Below, in pieces: positions 34,212 through 44,349 of a stretch of DNA of 64,000 nucleotides (its first letter is position 1; the number at the start of each line of letters is the position of its first letter). The translations under genes were made by a program, and so were the position numbers. The stretch is taken from assembly GCF_014218275.1 (NCBI RefSeq), contig NZ_AP023213.1, positions 3,724,501 to 3,788,500 on the forward strand, in the 5' to 3' direction. Origin of the DNA: Citrifermentans bremense. Its GTDB lineage: Bacteria; Desulfobacterota; Desulfuromonadia; Geobacterales; Geobacteraceae. A model generated the notes under the pieces. That model made no database searches and was not told the DNA's origin. It saw only the letters and a program-made list of their open reading frames with translations.

Positions 34212-34414
34212 AATTACGCTGCAAAGTATAGCATCATAGAATTTCACTGTAAAGCCAATTTTGGCCGAGTCGGAAAATTTGGCACAAAGATTGAAAAAGG
34301 ATGCAAAACAGTGGTTGCAACCTTTCGACAGCGGTCTCCGAGGCCCCAGGCCCAGGCGTCACGGCATCGCTGACGAGATGCAAGCAGTCCCTCATCCAGC
34401 CACTTCCACGACTC

Positions 34415-35878
34415 TCAGTACGAGGAGAGGATCTTCTCGATGATCCGGCTGGTGGACCTGCCGTCGACGAACTGGATCAGCTCCACGCGCCCGCCGCGTG
34501 CCTCCACCAACTCGCGCCCGACCACCCCTTCTATGCTGTAATCGCCCCCTTTAACCAGGATGTCCGGGGCAAGCGCCTCGATCACCTTGAGGGGGGTGTC
34601 CTCGTCGAAGAGCACCACGTAGTCGATGCAGTCCAAGGCCGCCAGGATGTGGGCCCGCTCCGTCTCCTCGATGAGGGGGCGTTTCTCCCCCTTGAGGCGG
34701 CGGACCGAGGCGTCGGTGTTGAGGCCGACCACCAGAATGTCCCCTAGCCCCCTGGCTTTTTGCAGGTATTTCACGTGCCCCACGTGCAGAAGGTCGAAGC
34801 AGCCGTTGGTGAAGACCACCTTCTTGCCGCGCGAGCGCTCGCGGGCAATGGCGTGGGACAGGACGTCCAGGTTCTTGATCTTCGAGTCGCTGTCCTTCGC
34901 GCCGTGCCCGACCTCGGCGACGATCTCCTCCGGCGCGACCGTCGAGGTCCCGAGTTTTCCGACCGCGATCCCCGCCGCCACGTTGGCGATCCAGGCAGCG
35001 TCAGCCATGGAGAGGCCGCAGGCAAGCCCCAGGGAGAGGACCGAGATCACCGTGTCCCCCGCGCCGGTCACGTCGAAGACCTCGCGGGCCACGGTCGGGA
35101 TGTGGACCGCCTCCCCGGCCGACGGGAAGAGCGACATCCCCGCCTCGCTGCGCGTGATGAGGAGCGCGTCGAGCTCGAGGGAGGAGAGAAGCCCCTCCGC
35201 CGCGCGCTGCAGCGACTCCTGGTCCGTGATGGCTACACCCGAAGCGATTTCGGCCTCCTTGCGGTTGGGAGTGAGTATGGTGGCGCCGCGGTACTTGCCG
35301 TAGTCGTTCCCCTTGGGGTCTACCACCACCGGAATCCCCAGCGCCCTTCCCGTGCGGGCAAGCGCCGTGAGGACCGCCGGGGTCAGGACCCCCTTCAGGT
35401 AATCCGAGACCACGATTACGTCGAAGTCGCGGCTTCTCGCCGTAAGGTAATCGATGATCCCGTTTTCGCTGGCGGCGCCTATGGACGACTTGGTCTCCCG
35501 GTCGATCCTGACGATCTGCTGGTTCGCCGCGAGGACGCGGGTCTTCTTGCTTGTCTTTCTCTCACCTTCCTCGAAGAGGCCTTCCAGCCCCGCACCCTTC
35601 TCCTCCAGGGCGCGGCGCAGTAGCGCGCCGTTTTCGTCCTTTCCTATCACCGAGCAGACACTCACCTGGCATCCCAGGGCGGCGAGGTTGTTGACCACGT
35701 TCCCGGCGCCGCCGAGACGCAGGTCTTCGCTCGCCACCTCGACCACCTGCACCGGGGCCTCCGGCGAGATCCGTTCCGCCCGTCCCCAGAGGTACTCGTC
35801 CAGCATCAGGTCGCCGACAACAAGGGCCCGGATCGACCCGGCCCGTTCGAAAAAGGATTCTACTTCCCTACGTTCCAT
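34415..35878 (-). CDS. hldE: bifunctional heptose kinase/adenylyltransferase HldE
   Basis: 487 residues from the ATG at 35878, chosen for GGGAG 5 bases upstream. An N-terminal PfkB-type kinase (about 10-320: LGGAGNVVNNLAALG, FDVTGAGDTVISVLSL) phosphorylates heptose-7-phosphate at C1. A C-terminal nucleotidyltransferase (about 345-485: FTNGCFDLLHVGHVKYL with the HxGH motif, VKGGDYSIEGVVG) makes ADP-heptose, as in E. coli HldE. It supplies the heptosyltransferases encoded upstream. A repeat-rich gap of about 250 bases precedes it. Confidence 0.96.
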   Translation of the reverse strand: MERREVESFFERAGSIRALVVGDLMLDEYLWGRAERISPEAPVQVVEVASEDLRLGGAGNVVNNLAALGCQVSVCSVIGKDENGALLRRALEEKGAGLEGLFEEGERKTSKKTRVLAANQQIVRIDRETKSSIGAASENGIIDYLTARSRDFDVIVVSDYLKGVLTPAVLTALARTGRALGIPVVVDPKGNDYGKYRGATILTPNRKEAEIASGVAITDQESLQRAAEGLLSSLELDALLITRSEAGMSLFPSAGEAVHIPTVAREVFDVTGAGDTVISVLSLGLACGLSMADAAWIANVAAGIAVGKLGTSTVAPEEIVAEVGHGAKDSDSKIKNLDVLSHAIARERSRGKKVVFTNGCFDLLHVGHVKYLQKARGLGDILVVGLNTDASVRRLKGEKRPLIEETERAHILAALDCIDYVVLFDEDTPLKVIEALAPDILVKGGDYSIEGVVGRELVEARGGRVELIQFVDGRSTSRIIEKILSSY

Positions 35879-35907
35879 AGAAACTCCCAAAAAAACTAGA
35901 AGGCGCT

Positions 35908-36121
35908 CACCACAGAGGTACACAGAGGTTCACAGAGGAAAGGCAAAACCAAAGACGATTAACAGGGATAAAAACGGATAAAAGGGATAAAACCAAAACA
36001 ACTTCTGGTTTAACCAAAGCTTTTGTTCTTTTGCTGTTATCCCCTGTATCTCCTTCATCCCAGTTTCAGGCTTTTAAGGGTTTGATTTTCTTCTGTGTTC
36101 CTCTGTGTTCCTCTGTGGTGA
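35908..36121. repeat. inverted pair of short-period repeats upstream of hldE
   Basis: Three CACAGAGG units at exact 10-base period (35911, 35921, 35931) face CCTCTGTG units with the same period near 36100 and 36110, in inverted orientation. Inside them, units of GGGATAAAA/CGGATAAAA (35964-35992) partly oppose TTATCCCC/TCATCCC (36037-36060). The whole 214 bases could fold as one long imperfect hairpin. There is no transposase or coding sequence. Confidence 0.7.
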
Positions 36122-36131
36122 AAGCCTTTGA

Positions 36132-37085
<954 letters not shown>

Positions 37086-37182
37086 GAGCTTTCCTTTTCG
37101 CTTTTTTCGTTTCGCTACCCTGAGGCAGTTCCAGGGTTTGTACGCCCCCGGGGACCGGACGGTCCCCAGTAACTTGTGCCGT

Positions 37183-38193
37183 TTAGACCTTGTAGAACTC
37201 GCGGTACCAGGCGACGAACCTGCCGATACCTTCCTCGATGGAGGTGGCCGGCTTGAAACCCACGTCCCGCATCAGGTCGTCTACGTCGGCGTAGGTAGCC
37301 GGGACGTCGCCGGCCTGGATCGGGAGCAGGTTCTTCTGCGCCTCCTTGCCCAGGGCCTTTTCCAGCACCTCGATGAAGCGCAGGAGTTCCACCGGGTTGT
37401 TGTTGCCGATGTTGTAGATCTTGTAAGGGGCGTAGCTCGTCCCGGGGTCGGGGTTCGCGCCGCTCCAACCGGGGTCGCCCGGGGGGACGCTGTCGATCAC
37501 GCGGCTAATGCCTTCAACGATGTCGTCCACGAAGGTGAAGTCGCGCTGCATCTTCCCGTAGTTGAAGACGTCGATCGGCTTTCCCTCCAGGATCGCCTTG
37601 GTGAAGAGAAAGAGCGCCATGTCGGGGCGCCCCCAAGGTCCATAGACCGTGAAAAAGCGCAGCCCCGTGGTGGGGAGCCCGTACAGGCTGGAATAGGTGT
37701 GCGCCATCAGCTCGTTGGCCTTCTTGGTGGCGGCGTAGAGCGAGACGGGATGGTCCACGTTGTGGTGTACCGAAAATGGCATCGAGGTGTTGGCGCCGTA
37801 GACCGAGGAGGACGAGGCGTAGACCAGGTGCTTCACCTTGTTGTGGCGGCATCCCTCCAGGATGTTGATGAATCCCGAGAGGTTGCTGTCGATGTAGACG
37901 TAGGGGTTCTGGATCGAGTAGCGGACCCCGGCCTGGGCCGCCAGGTTCACCGCGCTGTCGAACTTCTCGGCGGCGAAGAGCTCCTTGATCCCCTCGCGGT
38001 CCTCGAGGTTCATGCGCAGGAAGCGGAAGCCGGGCTTCCCCTCCAGCCTGGAGAGCCTCCCCTCCTTCAGGGTGACGTCGTAGTAGTCGTTCACGTTGTC
38101 CAGGCCGACCACCTCGCACCCCTTGGCGAGGAGCTTCTCCGAAAGGTGGTAGCCGATAAATCCTGCAGCGCCGGTAACCAGTATCTTCGCCAT
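37183..38193 (-). CDS. UDP-glucuronate 4-epimerase-type NAD-dependent epimerase
   Basis: 336 residues from the ATG at 38193 (GGAGGTAGGT directly upstream). It is an extended short-chain dehydrogenase: NAD-binding [17 protein letters not shown] (about 5-21), catalytic Ser in [11 protein letters not shown] and the YAATKKANE motif (YxxxK). The [17 protein letters not shown] block is characteristic of UDP-glucuronate 4-epimerases, giving UDP-galacturonate for core or O-chain. It is the only nucleotide-sugar epimerase in the window. UDP-glucose epimerase activity is the alternative. Confidence 0.9.
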   Translation of the reverse strand: MAKILVTGAAGFIGYHLSEKLLAKGCEVVGLDNVNDYYDVTLKEGRLSRLEGKPGFRFLRMNLEDREGIKELFAAEKFDSAVNLAAQAGVRYSIQNPYVYIDSNLSGFINILEGCRHNKVKHLVYASSSSVYGANTSMPFSVHHNVDHPVSLYAATKKANELMAHTYSSLYGLPTTGLRFFTVYGPWGRPDMALFLFTKAILEGKPIDVFNYGKMQRDFTFVDDIVEGISRVIDSVPPGDPGWSGANPDPGTSYAPYKIYNIGNNNPVELLRFIEVLEKALGKEAQKNLLPIQAGDVPATYADVDDLMRDVGFKPATSIEEGIGRFVAWYREFYKV

Positions 38194-38337
38194 ACCTACC
38201 TCCAATGCGTGCTAGAGAGATTTTATTTCATTAAAAAACGAACAGGCTACAGGTACAACCTCGTTCTGAAGCTTCTGCCACAACTCGTTCCCAAGTTCCA
38301 GTTTTGGACCCGGAACTGCAGGCCGGGGCGCAGCGGA

Positions 38338-39393
38338 TCAAGAAACGGATTCGGCAGCATCCAGGAGTTCCTGGCAGGCCTGCAGCATGGCCTTCACCTC
38401 GATGCTCCTGCGGCACTCGTCGTCCCGGTCGCAGGAGCGGCGCAGGCACTTGGTGCAGGAAAGCGGCGACTGCACCGCCCGGTGCTCTCCCCGCGGCGCG
38501 TTGCGGGAACCGTCGGTAGCGCGGTACAGGCTGACCGTGGGGGTCCCGACGGCAGCGGCGATGTGGATGGGCCCGGTGTCCCCGCCAAGGACCAGGTCGA
38601 CCTTCTTCAAGAGAGCGGCAAATCCCTTCAGGGTCAGCTTGGGGAGCACCCGCACCTGGCGCCCGATCCCCGCGGCGATCTCCTTGGCCCCCTCGTGCTC
38701 GGTCTCCCCGCTCCAGGAAAGGAGGATGGTGGCCTCCGGGTAGAGTGCCAGAAGTTCCTGTCCCAGCGAGATCCACCCTTCCTGGTGCCAGTGCTTCGTG
38801 CTCCAGGTGGTGCCATGATGCAGCACGAAGACCAGCCCGTCGGAGAGCGTCGCCAGGAACGCCTCGGCGGCCGCATCGTCCTCAGGGGGGGTGAAGATAT
38901 CGGTGGCAAGCTGCATCCCCTGGTAGTTCTTGCCGAAGGGGACGCTCACCACCCGCAGCGCCCGGTCGTTCACGTGCTGGTCGGCGCGCCTGAGCGGTAT
39001 CTGGTTCGTGGTGCAGTAGACGTTGAGGCTCTCGCGCACCGCTTCCCGGTCGAAGCCGTAGCGCCTCGGGCAGCCGGTGATCCTGGTGACGATGCCGCTC
39101 TTGATGTTCCCCTGCAGGTCGAAGACGATGTCGTAGTTGCGCTCCTTGAGCGTGTTCGCCAGGGCGTTCACCTCTTTAAGCGTGGCCAGCGCGAACGGCT
39201 TCTTGCGCCACGCCTTGAAGCGCGCGAGGTGCAGCCGGGAGATCAGCGGGTTGCCGGAGAGCATGTCCCGGAAAGCCTCTTCCACCACCCAGTCGATCTC
39301 GACCCCCTTGACCGTTTGGGCCAGGTAATCCAGCACCGGCAGGGCATGTACCACGTCACCCAGCGCCGACATCTTGACGATCAGAACGCGCAC
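38338..39393 (-). CDS. waaC: lipopolysaccharide heptosyltransferase I-like (glycosyltransferase family 9)
   Basis: 351 residues, GTG start at 39393 with AAGGAG upstream. The start RVLIVKMSALGDVVHALPVL, the DWVVEEAF segment and VLGGDTGPIHIAAAVGTPTVSLY (description of the C-terminal ADP-heptose pocket, about 260-282) match WaaC. It would add the first heptose to Kdo-lipid A. The Cys-rich tail CTKCLRRSCDRDDECR (about 318-333) is unusual but resembles a metal-binding finger also seen in the family 9 paralogue at 48448. The gap 38194-38337 contains nothing recognised. Confidence 0.88.
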   Translation of the reverse strand: MRVLIVKMSALGDVVHALPVLDYLAQTVKGVEIDWVVEEAFRDMLSGNPLISRLHLARFKAWRKKPFALATLKEVNALANTLKERNYDIVFDLQGNIKSGIVTRITGCPRRYGFDREAVRESLNVYCTTNQIPLRRADQHVNDRALRVVSVPFGKNYQGMQLATDIFTPPEDDAAAEAFLATLSDGLVFVLHHGTTWSTKHWHQEGWISLGQELLALYPEATILLSWSGETEHEGAKEIAAGIGRQVRVLPKLTLKGFAALLKKVDLVLGGDTGPIHIAAAVGTPTVSLYRATDGSRNAPRGEHRAVQSPLSCTKCLRRSCDRDDECRRSIEVKAMLQACQELLDAAESVS

Positions 39394-39417
39394 GACAGAC
39401 TCCTTCCCCTATTCATC

Positions 39418-40035
39418 TCAGGCGCCTGTCTGCCGGTACAGCTCGGGGTTCAGGGTCGGGTCGTTGTACATCTTGAACTGACGGTACAGCTTCATCTTCC
39501 GGTTCCCCGCCAGGTAATCGTCGAGGAGGCGGTGCAGTGCCTGCTCCAGGTCGGCGCGCTGCTCCCTGAGGGTGGCGAGCTTTTGCTGGGAGCGGCTTCT
39601 GTGGGCGTCGTCGATGTCGTCGCGCAGGGTGTCCTCGTGCATGTGGTAGACCTTGAGCGACATGATGAAGATGCGGTCCACGATAGAGCCGGGGGTCTCC
39701 GAGTTGATCGGGAGATCCTTATCGAAATCGACCTTCGGGGTGAGCCAGGCGAGGATCGCCTCGTCCAGCTTCTCGATCAGGTCGTTTCTCTGCTGGTTGA
39801 AGCCGTCGATGTTGCGCTTCACCTGGGCGATCATGCTGTCGTCGACGTCTGTGCGGCGCGCCTTGTCCTCCTCGTGCCACAGCGAATAGTTGCGCCAGCC
39901 GAGTTCGAGCGCTATAGGGTTCAGTTCGCCCGGCTCGCTTCTGTAATCGGCCGGGTCGCTGTGCCAGAAGGTTATCAGGCGGTCGAACGCCTGGATCAGA
40001 TCTGCCAGTTTCAATTCCTGTACGTGCATCTTCAT
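39418..40035 (-). CDS. DUF4254-family protein
   Basis: 205 residues, cytosolic and all-helical with no signal peptide. It matches the DUF4254 type by MHVQELKLADLIQAFDRLI, NYSLWHEEDKARR and the C-terminal DYLAGNRKMKLYRQFKMYNDP. Its function is unknown, but genes of this family sit repeatedly beside heptosyltransferases in LPS loci, as here between two family 9 enzymes. AGAGGTG precedes its ATG; it starts 1 base after the upstream gene stop. Confidence 0.85.
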   Translation of the reverse strand: MKMHVQELKLADLIQAFDRLITFWHSDPADYRSEPGELNPIALELGWRNYSLWHEEDKARRTDVDDSMIAQVKRNIDGFNQQRNDLIEKLDEAILAWLTPKVDFDKDLPINSETPGSIVDRIFIMSLKVYHMHEDTLRDDIDDAHRSRSQQKLATLREQRADLEQALHRLLDDYLAGNRKMKLYRQFKMYNDPTLNPELYRQTGA

Positions 40036-40036
40036 T

Positions 40037-41044
40037 TCACCTCTCTTTGACTGCCAACATTTCCGTCGCTACCTTATCCGCCTCGTCGACCGTTATCTTC
40101 TCCATGCAGAGCCTGAACTCCTTGTTGCTGCACTTGAAGCTGTTGCAGGGGCAGCAGTCCAGTTCGTCGTGGATGACTATCCGGTGCCCCTCGCCGACCG
40201 GGCCGCTTCTCACAGGGCTGATCGGGCCGTAAAGCGCCAGGTTCCTGGTGCCGACCGCGGCCGCTATGTGCATGGGGCCGGTGTCGCCGGTGACCAGGAA
40301 CTCGCAGTGCTTGAGCAAAGCGGCGAGCTCCCCCAGCGAACAGCCGCACAGATCGTACACCTGCTCCTTCATCCCCGCCCGGATCGCCGCAGCAAGCGGA
40401 GCCTCGTCCCGGCTCCCGACCACCACCACGGCCACGCCGCGCGCAGCCAGCCGGTCCCCCAGCTCCGCGTAGCGCTCGATGGGCCAGCACTTGTTCTCGC
40501 TGCTGGTCCCGGGGTTGAAGGCGACCAGGCGCCTGCCTGCCAGGCCGTTCTCCCGCACGAACCGCTCCGCGTACTCGGTATCCGCCTGCGAGGGGAAGAA
40601 GTCGAGGGAGCGGTCGGCCCGCTCCGGGTCCACACCGAGGCGGGCCAGGGGGCGCAGGTGGTCGACGATGGCGTGGATCACCCGTCCGCGGGTCTTGTGG
40701 TAGACCAGCACCCGGCAAGGGATGGCCGCCGTCACCAGCGCCCAACCCTTCAGGTTGCTCCGCTGGTAGTTGAGCACCAGGTCGAAGCGCTTGGGCCTGA
40801 GCCGCTTCCAGAGTTTGAAGACGCCGCCCCAGGTCTTCTGCTCCCCCTTCTTGTCGAAGATTACCACCTCGTCCACCATCGGATTGTCCGCGAAAAGAAG
40901 CGCGGTGACGCGGGAGCTTACCATGATGGTAATGGAGGCTGCGGGGTAGATCCCCTTCAGGGCCCGGATCACGGGGGTCATGTGCAATAGGTCGCCGATG
41001 GCGCCCGGCTTGATGATGAGTATGTTCGAGACCTTAGCGTTCAT
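40037..41044 (-). CDS. glycosyltransferase family 9 (heptosyltransferase-like)
   Basis: 335 residues from the ATG at 41044, preferred for AAGGA upstream. N-terminal ILIIKPGAIGDLLHMTPVIR (about 7-26) and C-terminal VTGDTGPMHIAAAVGTRNLALYG (region about 253-275) define the GT-B family 9 fold, with the donor-site Asp-Thr-Gly-Pro-His. It probably adds a later heptose to the core. A Cys cluster (CCPCNSFKCSNKEFRLC, about 303-319) follows, as in its paralogues. It forms a tight group with the DUF4254 gene and waaC. Confidence 0.87.
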   Translation of the reverse strand: MNAKVSNILIIKPGAIGDLLHMTPVIRALKGIYPAASITIMVSSRVTALLFADNPMVDEVVIFDKKGEQKTWGGVFKLWKRLRPKRFDLVLNYQRSNLKGWALVTAAIPCRVLVYHKTRGRVIHAIVDHLRPLARLGVDPERADRSLDFFPSQADTEYAERFVRENGLAGRRLVAFNPGTSSENKCWPIERYAELGDRLAARGVAVVVVGSRDEAPLAAAIRAGMKEQVYDLCGCSLGELAALLKHCEFLVTGDTGPMHIAAAVGTRNLALYGPISPVRSGPVGEGHRIVIHDELDCCPCNSFKCSNKEFRLCMEKITVDEADKVATEMLAVKER

Positions 41045-41104
41045 CGGTTCCTTTTTAAGCACCTATATTCATCCCCGTTTGTGAAGGTTCAGGCATAGCG
41101 CTAG

Positions 41105-41195
41105 AACTAACGTTCCCCCCTTTGCGAGGGCCTGCGCGCCGTAGCGCTTCGGTCCGCGAAGGCGGGAGGGGAGACAGGGGGGATTTTCCCCACCG
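41105..41195. repeat. C/G-run palindromic intergenic element
   Basis: TTCCCCCCTTTGCGAGGG and GCGAAGGCGGGAGGGGAGACAGG lie as imperfect inverted arms around gcgccgtagcgcttcgg. Related CCCCCTTTG...CAAAGGGGG elements occur at 53088-53113, 57028-57095, 57603-57655 and 58735-58780. Confidence 0.45.
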
Positions 41196-41205
41196 TGGGC
41201 AAATG

Positions 41206-42294
41206 CTACAGCGCCCCCTCTCCCTCCAGTAGCACCCGTAAAAGGCGCGCCGGATCATGCTCCTGGGCAAGGGTCCTTGCGGCCTCGCAGGCCCTGGCGC
41301 TGTAGCCGTCCCAGTCGGCCAGCACCCGGTCGACGGCCGCGGAGAGCGCCTCCGGCGTGCGCTCGGCAATGGTCTCGCCGGCGCCGAAGCGCTCCACCTG
41401 GGCTCCGGGCCAGGTGCCGCTGGTGGCGATCACCGGGGAGCCGAGCAAAAGCGCGTCCAGCACGATGCCGCTCACCTGGCTTGCGAACTGCTCGCGGGCG
41501 TAGGGTGCCAAGACCAGCGCCCCCTTGAAGCGGGAGAGGTACTCGGCCCTGTCGGGAGCGCTGTCGTCGCCCCTCAACCCCTGGTAGCCGCAGGCAAGAA
41601 GGGCGCGCACAACCTCCCCCTCGCGACGGCCGTGCCGGTCGGCGTGCTTTTGGGAGACCTGCACCAAAAGGGGGATGTTTCTCCCCTGTGCCGCCCAGTT
41701 TCCGGCCATCCCCGCGACCAGGTCGAGCCCCTTGTTGAGGCGCGCCGCCCCCGCCATCAGCAGGTGGGAGAAGGGAACCGGCTCAGGTGCGGTCGCGGGT
41801 CCCTGCGCCGGATATGGGACGCAGACCACGCGGCGGTACCCCATGCCCCGCAGCGACTCGGCCACCTGCTCCGTGGAGGTGACGGCGAGAGCATGCTCAC
41901 GGGCGCCCCAGGTGAGCGGGAACAGGTACTGGTCACGGACCGTGGTGGGAGGACGGTGAAAAAAGAGCCGTGCAGCGTTGGGGTCCTTGCCGGTAAAGGC
42001 GGCGGTCATGGTCACTGCGGCGGCATGGCGCGCATCGGCGGTCAAGACCAGAAAGGGGTTGCCGGCGCGGGTCTCCCGCGCAATGGTGCGCCACTCGGCG
42101 AGCGGGCTCCCCACCCTCGGCTCCTGCCGGCAGACCTGCACCCCGGCCATCCGCTCCAGCATCGCGTCCGCCTCGGGGTGCGCGAAGACCTCGAGAACGG
42201 CGTCGGTGGCGCGGCTCCCCAAAGCGCGCACGAAATCGCAGTAATGCCCGCTGGGACTGCGCAGGTTCGGCTCTATGAACAGAAGTCTTTTCAT
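41206..42294 (-). CDS. glycosyltransferase, GT-B fold (family 4-like)
   Basis: 362 residues. The start RLLFIEPNLRSPSGHYCDF is typical of sugar-nucleotide GT-B enzymes. The C-terminal half shows SHLLMAGAARLNKGLDLVAG (about 180-199), GALVLAPYAREQFASQVSGIVLDALLLGSPVIATSG (abbreviated region about 268-303) and ERFGAGETI. It is divergent from standard family 4 (no clear EX7E), so the family call is tentative and donor and acceptor are unknown. It is separated from the upstream aminotransferase by 74 bases. Confidence 0.75.
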   Translation of the reverse strand: MKRLLFIEPNLRSPSGHYCDFVRALGSRATDAVLEVFAHPEADAMLERMAGVQVCRQEPRVGSPLAEWRTIARETRAGNPFLVLTADARHAAAVTMTAAFTGKDPNAARLFFHRPPTTVRDQYLFPLTWGAREHALAVTSTEQVAESLRGMGYRRVVCVPYPAQGPATAPEPVPFSHLLMAGAARLNKGLDLVAGMAGNWAAQGRNIPLLVQVSQKHADRHGRREGEVVRALLACGYQGLRGDDSAPDRAEYLSRFKGALVLAPYAREQFASQVSGIVLDALLLGSPVIATSGTWPGAQVERFGAGETIAERTPEALSAAVDRVLADWDGYSARACEAARTLAQEHDPARLLRVLLEGEGAL

Positions 42295-42368
42295 TTCAAC
42301 CCTTTGATGCCTTGGTGAGGAACCGCTTCACATCAGTTCCTGGATCACTTCCGTTTGCTTAATCGGGT

Positions 42369-43466
42369 CTACCGCAGTGCCTCGTTCACGACCGCGATGA
42401 CCCGCTCTGCGTCCGCGGCTGAGAGGTGCGGCCCCATCGGAAGGCTCAAGACCTGTTGCGCCAGGCGCTCGGCAACGGGGAGACTTCCCTGCGGCAGCTG
42501 CACGGCCCGATAGGCGTCCTGGCGGTGGGGCGGAACCGGGTAGTGGATCAGGGTCTCGATGCCTGCCTCCTTGAGCGCTCCCTGGAGCCGGTCGCGTTCG
42601 TGATGGCAGACGGCGAAGAGATGCCAGGCCGACTCCGCCCCGTCAATAACGCGCGGCAGGCGCAGCCGGTCAAGGCGTATCCCTTCGAGGTAGAGCTTCG
42701 CGATCGCTTTGCGCCGTTCGTTCCAGGCGTCGAGCCGTGCAAGCTTGACCCGCAAAAACGCAGCCTGCAGTTCGTCCAGGCGCGAGTTGAAGCCCTGCAC
42801 CTCGTGGCAGTAGCGGACCTTGGAGCCGTAGCTGCGCAGCAGGCGGATCTTGTCGGCAAGCGCGCCGTCGTTCGTGGTGACGGCGCCGCCGTCCCCCAGC
42901 GCGCCGAGGTTCTTGCCGGGATAGAAGCTGAAGCCGGCCGCGTCGCCGAGGTTCCCCGCCCTTTTGCCGCGGTAGGTCGCGCCGTGCGCCTGCGCCGAGT
43001 CCTCGATGACCTTCAGACCGTGGCGCCTGGCGATATCGAGGATCGGGTCCATATCCGCCGGCTGGCCGTAGAGGTGCACCGGCATGATGGCACGGGTAGC
43101 AGGGGTGATGGCGGCCTCGATCAGCTCCGGCCTCATGTTGTGCGTCGCCTCGTCCGGCTCGACGGGTACCGGCGTGGCACCGGCGTAGGAGACGGCAAGC
43201 CAGGTGGCGATGTAGGTGTTGGAAGCGACGATCACCTCGTCGCCGGGGCCAATCTCCATGGCGCGCAGGATGAGGTGCAGCGCGTCCAGCCCATTGCCGA
43301 CGCCGATGCAGTGCTTCGTCCCGCAAAAGGCTGCGAACTCCGCCTCGAACGCCTCGACTTCGCGTCCGGTGATGAACCATCCCGACTCCATCACACGGCG
43401 GTAGGCCGCGTCGAGCTCGTCCTTCAGCTCCAGGTAGGGGGCCTTCAGGTCAAGAAAGGGGACCAT
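42369..43466 (-). CDS. DegT/DnrJ/EryC1-type sugar aminotransferase (FdtB/QdtB-like)
   Basis: 365 residues from the ATG at 43466, which overlaps the previous stop as TGATG and has GGGAGGG upstream. It is a PLP-dependent fold: [33 protein letters not shown], the substrate Asp in [19 protein letters not shown] and the Lys in [18 protein letters not shown]. With the ketoisomerase and acyltransferase it would form the 3-amino group of dTDP-3-amino-3,6-dideoxyhexose (Fuc3N or Qui3N). The dTDP-glucose steps (rmlA, rmlB) are not in the window. Confidence 0.93.
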   Translation of the reverse strand: MVPFLDLKAPYLELKDELDAAYRRVMESGWFITGREVEAFEAEFAAFCGTKHCIGVGNGLDALHLILRAMEIGPGDEVIVASNTYIATWLAVSYAGATPVPVEPDEATHNMRPELIEAAITPATRAIMPVHLYGQPADMDPILDIARRHGLKVIEDSAQAHGATYRGKRAGNLGDAAGFSFYPGKNLGALGDGGAVTTNDGALADKIRLLRSYGSKVRYCHEVQGFNSRLDELQAAFLRVKLARLDAWNERRKAIAKLYLEGIRLDRLRLPRVIDGAESAWHLFAVCHHERDRLQGALKEAGIETLIHYPVPPHRQDAYRAVQLPQGSLPVAERLAQQVLSLPMGPHLSAADAERVIAVVNEALR

Positions 43467-43879
43467 CACTTCCCTCCCCTGACGTCGCGCAAAAAGTGAT
43501 CGTATTCGCGGTAGTAGTCGCTTTCGTCGTAGAAGTTTGAGGCAAGCGACAAAAGGACGGCACCGGAGGAGAAGTTGTCGATCTCCCGCCAGACCATGGG
43601 CGCCACGTACAGGGCGTAGTACGAGCGGTTCATGTGGAAGCGCTTCCGCTCGAAGCCGTCGTCGAGCACCACGTCGAAGCTGCCGGACATGGCGATGATC
43701 ATCTGGTTCATCTCGCGGTGCGCGTGCCCGCCGCGTTCCGCTCCCCCCGGGACGTCGTAGAGGTAGTAGACGCGCTTTATGTCGAAGGGGAAGTGCCTGT
43801 TCTCCTCGATGAAGGTCAGGTTCCCGCGCGGATCGGAGATCTTGGGGAGATCGATCAGTTTGCACTTGGAAAGAGACAT
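43466..43879 (-). CDS. dTDP-6-deoxy-hex-4-ulose 3,4-ketoisomerase (FdtA/QdtA-like cupin)
   Basis: 137 residues from the ATG at 43879, with AGGAG upstream and a TGATG overlap with the previous gene. It is a WxcM-type cupin: [39 protein letters not shown] (His cluster), [16 protein letters not shown] and [17 protein letters not shown]. It shifts the keto group from C4 to C3, giving the substrate of the aminotransferase encoded next. FdtA and QdtA differ in product stereochemistry, which sequence alone does not settle. Confidence 0.9.
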   Translation of the reverse strand: MSLSKCKLIDLPKISDPRGNLTFIEENRHFPFDIKRVYYLYDVPGGAERGGHAHREMNQMIIAMSGSFDVVLDDGFERKRFHMNRSYYALYVAPMVWREIDNFSSGAVLLSLASNFYDESDYYREYDHFLRDVRGGK

Positions 43880-44349
43880 CAGCACTTCTCCTCGATGTAC
43901 CGGATCAGGCGCGCCGGGTTGCCGGCCACTAAGGCGCCAGCCGGGACATCCTTGGTGACCACGGCGCCAGCCGCCACCATGGCTCCGGCGCCGATGGTCA
44001 AACCGGGAAGGATGGTGGCGTTGGCACCGATCGTCGCCCCACACTCCACGACCGTTTTGAGAAGCTGAAACGGTTTCTTGCTGCGGGGGTACATGTCGTT
44101 GGTAAAGGTGGCGTTTGGGCCGATGAAGACGTCGTCCGCCACGCGCAGTCCGTCCCAGAGCTGCACGCCACACTTGACAGTCACCCGGTCTCCCACCACG
44201 ACGTCGTTTTCGATGAAAACATGGTCGCAGATATTGCAGTCCGAGCCGATGGTCGCCTGCGGGAGCACATGCGCGAAGGCCCAGATCCTGGTGTTGTCGC
44301 CGATCTTCGTCGACTCCACCAGGGCATGGCTGTGTACGAAGTAGTTCAA
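43879..44349 (-). CDS. hexapeptide-repeat acyltransferase (FdtC/QdtC-like)
   Basis: 156 residues if TTG at 44349 is the start; this is preferred because GGGGGG lies 4 bases upstream, homologues begin near [11 protein letters not shown], and it overlaps the previous stop. An ATG at 44376 is possible. Left-handed beta-helix repeats ([39 protein letters not shown]) with a loop at [10 protein letters not shown] and the tail [12 protein letters not shown] are of the maltose-acetyltransferase-like class. It would N-acylate the 3-amino sugar. Confidence 0.9.
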   Translation of the reverse strand: MNYFVHSHALVESTKIGDNTRIWAFAHVLPQATIGSDCNICDHVFIENDVVVGDRVTVKCGVQLWDGLRVADDVFIGPNATFTNDMYPRSKKPFQLLKTVVECGATIGANATILPGLTIGAGAMVAAGAVVTKDVPAGALVAGNPARLIRYIEEKC

